Below, one piece after another: positions 57,985 to 64,000 of a DNA stretch of 64,000 nt. Where the stretch lies: the NCBI GenBank assembly GCA_964019055.1, contig OZ025211.1, positions 16,289,216-16,353,215 on the forward strand, written 5' to 3'. Source of the DNA: Anthopleura xanthogrammica (lineage: Eukaryota; Cnidaria; Anthozoa; Actiniaria; Actiniidae). Numbering within the stretch: position 1 is the stretch's first letter; each line of letters begins with the position of its first letter. Position numbers and translations under genes: made by a program. The notes below the pieces were generated by a model. It was not told the origin of the DNA. It made no database searches and saw only the letters and a list, made by a program, of their open reading frames with translations.

Positions 57985-58420
57985 ATGAGGCAAGTCTCAA
58001 AGGAGCATAAATTTAGGTGAAAAAAGAGCAGCACTGTTAATGATCAGTGCAGCTACTGGGTGTACGTATGTAGGTTACCATTACAATTACAATGCTAGTG
58101 TGAAATAGGATTAAGCCTAAAAGAGCATTATACATGTATATGACATGGGCATAAAGTATTGAGACCTGATCCAGCATGAGAATAAATAAATGTAATAAAT
58201 AAAAAAATTGGCACAACAGGAGAATATAAAGTTAGGTAAACTCATGCCTGACCCAACAGAAACATAAGATAATTCATATGACATAATATATGAGCCACAA
58301 AAGCTCAACTTATGCAATATTGGAAGCAATAGGAGCATTACAATATAATGTGATATAAGATCTTAACCCAAAAGAGAATATAATGAAAAAAGGTGAGTTA
58401 TGAGGCCTCATTGCACACAG
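57985..58420. repeat. Repeat block C with GAGCATAAAT phrases
   Basis: Same phrase family as blocks A and B (CAAAGGAGCATAAATTTAGG, GACCTGATCCAGCATGAG, ACAACAGGAGAATATAAAG), but more diverged. Confidence 0.55.
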
Positions 58421-59087
58421 CATGTAATGTAGTGTACAGCATAAAAAATGCAAATTCAATTCTAGTTTTGTCCCCCATCCAACCCCCTTCCCCCGTCCCC
58501 CTTACTTAAGGACCAGTCCCTAAGACCTGATCCCACACAGGAGCATTATCAAATGATATGAGCTTAGGAATTACATGACAATACTAGAAATATATATCAG
58601 CTCACACAACAAGAAATGAAGTGAAATCATAAAAACATAAAATCAACATGTCGAGCTGAGGCTTGAGCACTCAAAATATAAATTTCACCCAGAGGAGAAA
58701 AAAATATGAAGAGCTGAGAACTTAAGACATGGCGGTAAGGGGTGGTCTCAGCATGGTTCATAAAAATTAAAAAAAGATTATCACAGGTCACAGAAATTAT
58801 GAAACGTTGAAATTCAAGAAAATTTATGATTCACAATGTTTAGAATATGCTCATCACAGATCACAAAAAATAAAAAACCCTGTGCACAATTTCATGTGAA
58901 AATCCCTTACCATCCCTGTTAACACACATCAGCATAAATAAACACCATTAAAAAATATTCCCAGAGGAAAATAAATTAATGGTAGGGACCCATCATTATT
59001 TAAAGGGAGGGGGGCTGGTGCAAATAGAGGTGGCCAGCAATTTGTATGCTTGCTCCACAAAAGACTGTGCTTAGAGCTAATTAGGCC
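58421..59087. other. Intergenic region, no gene seen
   Basis: AT-rich, with one pyrimidine-rich CCCCCATCC stretch near 58470-58500. Confidence 0.4.
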
Positions 59088-59334
59088 AATAGACCATTTC
59101 ACGGTTGTTGTCACTCGACCCCAGCCTCGATAGTGTGTAATATATTCTTTAGAATTTGACTACAGATTATGTACAGATTATCAAACAATAGACCATTTTC
59201 AAGATGCACGAGCGCTTTAAAAAATACATATTGAAACACTTAAGACTTCCATGGGCTTTAGTCAAATTGTAAAGAAGAAATTACATCCTATCAAGGCTGA
59301 GGTTGAGCGATGACAACCGTGAAATGGTCTATTT
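59088..59334. mobile_element. 247-bp MITE with AATAGACC terminal inverted repeats
   Basis: The left end AATAGACCATTTCACGGTTG and the reverse complement of the right end agree over about 47 bp with few mismatches (TCACTCGACCCCAGCC against TCGCTCAACCTCAGCC). A second internal AATAGACCATTTT at about 59189 suggests a nested or truncated sibling. Confidence 0.8.
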
Positions 59335-59660
59335 AGGGGAGGGGTCATGAACATTGGTGCATTTAAAAACCAAAATGCACCATCCTCCCCCCACCTATCA
59401 AATAAAAAGTCTATAAGAATTATAGGTATAACAGTGATGCATTCCAAACTCAATTTATCTGTAACAGTTAAGTTTTGTATATGAAATGATGATGACTCCC
59501 CCTTGTCTCCCCTCAACCCCCTCAAGCTTTATAATCTGAGAATCAACTAAAAGAATGAAATTATTTAGGCCAGTTACAGCTCATGTAGAATTTACACAAA
59601 GAATATTGTCAGATGTGTCATATGGCCTCTAAAGAGTGTATGGTTTTCAATATCAAGATA
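59335..59660. other. Short intergenic stretch, no gene seen
   Basis: No coding or repeat feature recognised. Confidence 0.35.
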
Positions 59661-60213
59661 TACAGCTATTTCAAAAACCTTGAATACTGAATACTGCATA
59701 CTGAATAGTGCACTCCAAGACAGAAATGCATTTTGGGTAAGGGAATATTGCCTCAAGCGAAATGAATTATAATAATTTATTTAATTTGTAGTGTATTCCA
59801 TCTGAAACAGTATACTAGCTACATATATAGAGTAAATAGCTGTATATTTATTTGTTATTTCAAATTAATGATACCTACCATGCCCTTTGGTCTTGGAATG
59901 CAGTTAATTCAGTATGCAGTTAATTCAGTATGCAGTATGCAGTATTCAGTATTCAGTATTCAGTATTCAGTATTCAGTATTCAGTATTCAGTATTCAGTA
60001 TTCAGTATTCAGTATTCAGTATTCAGTATTCAGTATTCAGTATTCAGTATTCAGTATTCAGTATTCAGTATTCAGTATTCAGTATTCAGTATTCAGTATT
60101 CAGTATTCAGTATTCAGTATTCAGTATTCAGTATTCAGTATTCAGTATTCAGTATTCAGTATTCAGTATTTAGTATTCAGTATTCAGTATTCAAGGTTTT
60201 TGAAATAGCTGTA
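59661..60213. mobile_element. Inverted-repeat element containing a heptamer satellite
   Basis: TACAGCTATTTCAAAAACCT then TGAATACTGAATACTG at the left end (59661-59700) is mirrored at the right end (60170-60213). The (TATTCAG)n array at 59926-60193 runs straight into the right inverted repeat. Confidence 0.8.
59926..60193. repeat. (TATTCAG)n heptamer array, about 37 units
   Basis: Near-perfect 7-bp tandem repeat; one unit has TTTAG for TTCAG near 60170, and the left edge has TATGCAG variants. All three frames are open because seven is not a multiple of three and the unit has no stop on the + strand. Confidence 0.95.
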
Positions 60214-60475
60214 CACACATTCTGATGAAGTAAGATAGTGATTCACTTGCCATAAATTCCATTATCTGACTTCATGAGTTCACCATTGGCTGTTGTTGAA
60301 AATCGAATATCATCCCCAGAACTGGAAGAGAAATGTAATAAAAATAGGGGATCAGAACCTAGAAAGGATTGACGTATTTAAAGATATTTGATATTGAGCA
60401 ATAGAAGAGTATACATGAATATATATCTTGAAAATGAAGACTAATCAATCAATCAATATTTTAATTGATCAATCA
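60214..60475. other. Intergenic stretch before the LINE 3' end
   Basis: No gene seen. A TCAATCAATCAATC stretch at about 60444-60457 may mark the LINE 3' tail on the minus strand. Confidence 0.35.
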
Positions 60476-61230
60476 GGTTATATAAACAATATTATGAACA
60501 TTGCATCGGCAGCCACAGGCTGATGTGCACCTGCTATATCTAATCTATAACATAATTGAGATAAAATAAGAAATATATAACAATACTTTAAAATATAAGT
60601 ATTACTATAATCTAATATAAATTTAAAATTTGATATACTGATGTTTAATCAAATTAATCAAAATAAAATCCGAACATACATGTACTTGCGAGAGCGAAGA
60701 ATTCAGATGGAAAGGGATACACCAGAAGACATGAGAAAATCCCAGGGGCTGAAATTATTCCCACATCCTCCAATGCACCTCCCATTCTCACTATGACAGC
60801 GCTCTCGCAAGGAGGTGTACATGTTATATCAATAAATAATAGATACTAATCATATTCATCAATAATTTAGTAATAAATAAAACCGTCCTTCTTATTTGAG
60901 ATCATAATATATAGCTTCTTTATGAAATGAGAATTGAAGAATATTTTTGGAAAGCTTTCTTAAGATTGCGTTAAAGCCTTGTTTACTAACATTAGAAAGT
61001 TTCACTTTCTTATCTAAGAAATTCCAAATAATTGGACCCCTATATTGAAAAGAACTCCTAATCATTTTTATGCCTTTGAGTAAAGATGTCATGTGCCATG
61101 CATCCATTTTAGACCTGTCATGTGCTGTTGTAAGTATGGACAGACAGACTTGAAAATGTATGTCCATGAAATATTCATTATGAGTTTCTAAACAAGAATA
61201 AACAGTTGATGTATGAGGTTTTCTCAAAAT
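60476..61230 (-). pseudogene. LINE C-terminal fragment and 3' UTR, minus strand
   Basis: The coding part is 61227-60892: the frame contains MIRSSFQYRGPIIWNFLD, the conserved YRGPxIWN signature near the end of CR1/L2-type LINE ORF2. The frame ends shortly after; the rest toward 60476 is 3' UTR. No RT core is present. It is in opposite orientation to the LINE at 40094-40933. Confidence 0.65.
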
Positions 61231-61580
61231 TATATAAATTATGATGACCTTGGCTGTCTTATATGCCTGAGCCCAAAGCCAGTTTCACACTACACACACA
61301 TGCAAGCATATAAGCATCACCACATATTACGTATACGCAAGCACAGGTAGTCTTTCAGGGTTAGCTAAACCCCTTTATATTCGAACAGAACAAAGCATTC
61401 AGTCAACCTTAAAGCACTTTCTTTGGTAAATATATGTTGTTATGCTTATGATTATAGTTACGTTGCTAATGTGAACTAAGCTTAAGGCTTGAGCAGATAA
61501 TATGTATGATATAATCGTCAGCATTGATAGAACTAATATCCTTAGCATTGTGCAAGTAAGTATGCATTAGCAATAACCCA
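61231..61580. other. Intergenic stretch, no gene seen
   Basis: No coding or repeat feature recognised. Confidence 0.35.
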
Positions 61581-61676
61581 GCAAGGGAGCAAGCAAGGGA
61601 GCAAGCAAGGGAGCAAGCAAGGGAGCAAGCAAGGGAGCAAGCAAGGGAGCAAGCAAGGGAGCAAGCATTGCAGCTG
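61581..61676. repeat. 12-bp minisatellite, eight units
   Basis: GCAAGGGAGCAA repeats perfectly. The minus-strand frame encodes a Cys-Ser-Leu-Ala period and is not a gene. Confidence 0.93.
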
Positions 61677-63820
61677 CAGTTAACTAGTAAGTAAAAAATG
61701 AACAAATGAGCTGAGATTTGTTATGTGCATGCATGGGGGAATCCTGGGCTGACAAGCTGGTACTGTGACCCTTATAGGTAGCATGTATTAAGGAAATAAT
61801 TTCTTGTTATGTAAAATTATGGTACGTATATAGGAAGTGTTGTGTATTAAACAATAGAAAAAAGTGCAAATATGATAAGAAATGATAGTCACACGTAATG
61901 GTCAGTTGTTATCTTCGCAAGCAGTAAGCTTATGTGATTCAATTCAACACTTGAAAGGTATTTTTAGAAATGTTGTTGTTTGCAATGTGATTATAGCTTT
62001 ATAGTTGATAAAGGCAAATACTGCATGATCGTAGACGTGATATGTTATGAGGTAGCGTTAAAATAATCGTGTAATAATGGTATTAAAAGTAATATAACTA
62101 ACCGTAAAACACGTTGTCGTCAGTCGGCAGCCATAGCGTTAGGAAGGAAATGAATACTATGGTCCATGCATGGGATTTGCATGTAATGAGATGAAGGGAA
62201 CCGAGCCTTGGGTTCACTCGCCGCCTAAACAGGGAATGGAAATATTGGCAATGAGGGACCTGAGGACATCATTAAGTCCTATGAGGGTTTAAATCCGTGT
62301 GAACACGAAGAAATGTGTGCACACCTGCTGCTGGTAGGACGGGGAAGGTCGTGAGCGTGAAATATTTGGGCTTTGATGATCGGAAAAGGCAGGTTATTCC
62401 GATGTGAATTTGAGTGCTACCAGTGAAGTAGGGGCCCTCGTTTGCGAAGCCGTCTTTGACCAACAGGGATGAAAGTGTTTTGGGGTGTTGATGGTCCGTA
62501 GGGAAGGCGGCGAGGAATTGGCTAGTTGGTGAAAGAGATAGTGTATTTTTGTTGTTTTTTTGGTTGCTGTGTACGTGCTCCCGCTCATCATTCCTGTTGG
62601 TCTTCCTGTGTGTTTCTTTACCGCTCATCCATGGGGTCTACTCTTTTGTTGTTCAATGTATTTCGTGATCAGTTTCAATGAACTCCTACTATGTCTTCCT
62701 TCTGATTTGGAAATAATTTTTCCCTACCTACTGGATTGGGAAAAACTCTTGAATTGATGAATAGACAATTTTGACTTTGCGAACTATCAACATAGATAGA
62801 GTATAAGAATGTTTGTTTGCGATAAAAAAGAGCGAGGTGTATTTGTTCAAGGTACAATACTGTTCGTGTACTAGTCGTGGATATAATGCGGTTAGAAGAA
62901 AAGTAGCAGTCTATTATTAGAACTCTATTATTCCTTTTTATTTTATCGAGAACAAAACCTGTTCATAGTATTTTTTGTCAGCAAGCACTGTTCTTGATGG
63001 GATGGGCATTGTTTATATAGAGCTGTGAAGTTATGACGTATGTTCCAATGAACTAAAGCGAAAAACGTACTCAATGATTCCGTAAAAGCTGTATAGAGAT
63101 TATCACATGTTTTTATGGACGAGTTTTCCGTCATGTGACAATTTATTTCTTACACATTTAGGGTCTTAATTTGGAAGCTAAAAGGCCATATGCACAAGGA
63201 ACACTGAGATATGTCAATGTAATATGTAATGAAATAGTGATCAAAAATAACTATACTAAATGACTTTGAACTAGGATAGATTTCGAATACATCGATTAAC
63301 AAAGTAGTGCTCGATAACTAGTTGTTGTAAGTGAATTGCTGCTAACCTCCTCTTCAGTGCAATGAAGGGCGAAGGCAAATGAATGTCAATAAAAAAAACT
63401 TGGTTTGAGAATGTTATCGGAAGTGGAACTGTACAAAGTATATAAAATGACCACTGGGTTTACTCTTGCGTCGGCTATCAAGCAATTAAATAAACGGTCA
63501 TTTGATACTTGCATATTGTGACATAATTATTGTCTGTATTTAAGGAAAAAAATTGTGCGACTAATTAAGTTTGTATTCTTTTAGAATTTCTTATCCGGCA
63601 CAAACATTAGTCGCACAAAATTTTCCTAATAAGGTATTAAAATCGTGATCCACCGAAATCCGCCACTAACTTTAGGCGCACAAAATGTTTGAGCCTGTAA
63701 TTCGCTTAACGCTTATCAGAATATAAATACACCTAACATGTACTGAATATGTCTAAAATGTTATTGTAATTGGGAATAACCATTTGTTTACGTTTGTTTC
63801 TTCCACTATTTTTTAATATT
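61677..63820. other. Intergenic region, no supported gene
   Basis: A GC-richer part at 62150-62650 has open frames on both strands without recognisable domains. Nothing else stands out. Confidence 0.4.
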
Positions 63821-63862
63821 ATACCGAGCTTTCGCACTTCTAGTGCATCATCAGGGCGAAAG
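63821..63862 (-). ncRNA. Hammerhead-ribozyme-like motif (Penelope type?)
   Basis: Minus strand: CTGATGA (63854-63848), a hairpin GCACT-AGA-AGTGC, then GAAA (63833-63830). ATACC upstream and GGTAT downstream can pair as an outer stem. This is the order of conserved core blocks in hammerheads. One unpaired U between the CTGATGA box and the hairpin departs from the standard core. A related motif is at 40051-40082. The + strand shows it as the phrase CTTTCGCAC ... GCATCATCAGGGCG. Confidence 0.45.
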
Positions 63863-64000
63863 GTATGTCTTACAACGATTCAAAGTATTTAAAGACTATA
63901 AGCGCGCGCGATTTGCACTGAATTTATTATCCATGTTTACACAGATACAACACAAATCTGGAATAGTCACTGTTATATTCAATAAACTAATAAGTTGTGG

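Noticed and set aside
59926..60193. Telomeric repeat
   Set aside because: The heptamer TATTCAG is not a TTAGGG-type telomere motif, and the array is internal and enclosed by inverted repeats.
59868..60225. Three overlapping + strand frames of about 100 codons
   Set aside because: Translation of the TATTCAG heptamer array.
61581..61676. CRISPR-like array
   Set aside because: The units are contiguous 12-mers without spacers, and the DNA is eukaryotic.
61466..61705. Minus-strand frame with Ala-Cys-Ser-Leu repeats
   Set aside because: Translation of the 12-bp minisatellite.

Overview
The window is AT-rich eukaryotic genomic DNA. It has spliced genes with GT-AG introns and an unusually dense, nested collection of transposons. 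The mix points to a marine invertebrate, most likely a cnidarian: a BEL/Pao LTR element, a DIRS-like fragment, CR1/L2-like LINE fragments, tRNA-derived SINEs, hairpin MITEs, and a MULE-SWIM-PHD and a CXC-type multicopy gene fragment. That assignment is an inference from family resemblance and not from a marker gene. Nothing in the window looks bacterial.

The backbone of the left half (5.8-32.3 kb, + strand) is a tyrosine-recombinase-like gene that can be read through nine phase-compatible exons (5778-32263), giving a 455-residue open reading frame. Its catalytic half shows R296, K321, H403-x-x-R406, W429 and a candidate Tyr434. Two large mobile elements sit in its introns without breaking the reading frame. 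Intron 2 carries a 6.6 kb DNA transposon (7770-14373) with about 1 kb terminal inverted repeats, a flanking TTAA and an intact four-exon, 1185-residue transposase candidate. Intron 4 carries a 13.7 kb tandem BEL/Pao element on the opposite strand (15365-29051, LTR-internal-LTR-internal-LTR), flanked by a single 5-bp target duplication TCCTT. Introns 5 and 8 contain SINEs.

Left of this gene lie a 52-66 bp minisatellite, a TTTA/TTTG array, a small MITE, a 24-bp minisatellite and a decayed DIRS-like gag/RT fragment. Right of it (32-64 kb) I see no convincing intact host gene. That part holds two opposed LINE C-termini and one LINE RT core, a broken CXC-domain gene, a broken SWIM/PHD transposase gene, several SINEs (one nested inside another), a 2.3 kb giant inverted repeat, a 498-bp MITE with 7-bp target duplication, two abutting perfect-type hairpins, a heptamer satellite grown inside a terminal-inverted-repeat element, and two hammerhead-like Penelope-type motifs.

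The most interesting objects are the nine-exon recombinase gene, including a probable GC-AG intron, and the apparently complete long-TIR transposon inside it. All exon models were made by eye from open frames, splice consensus and phase; none has transcript support here.
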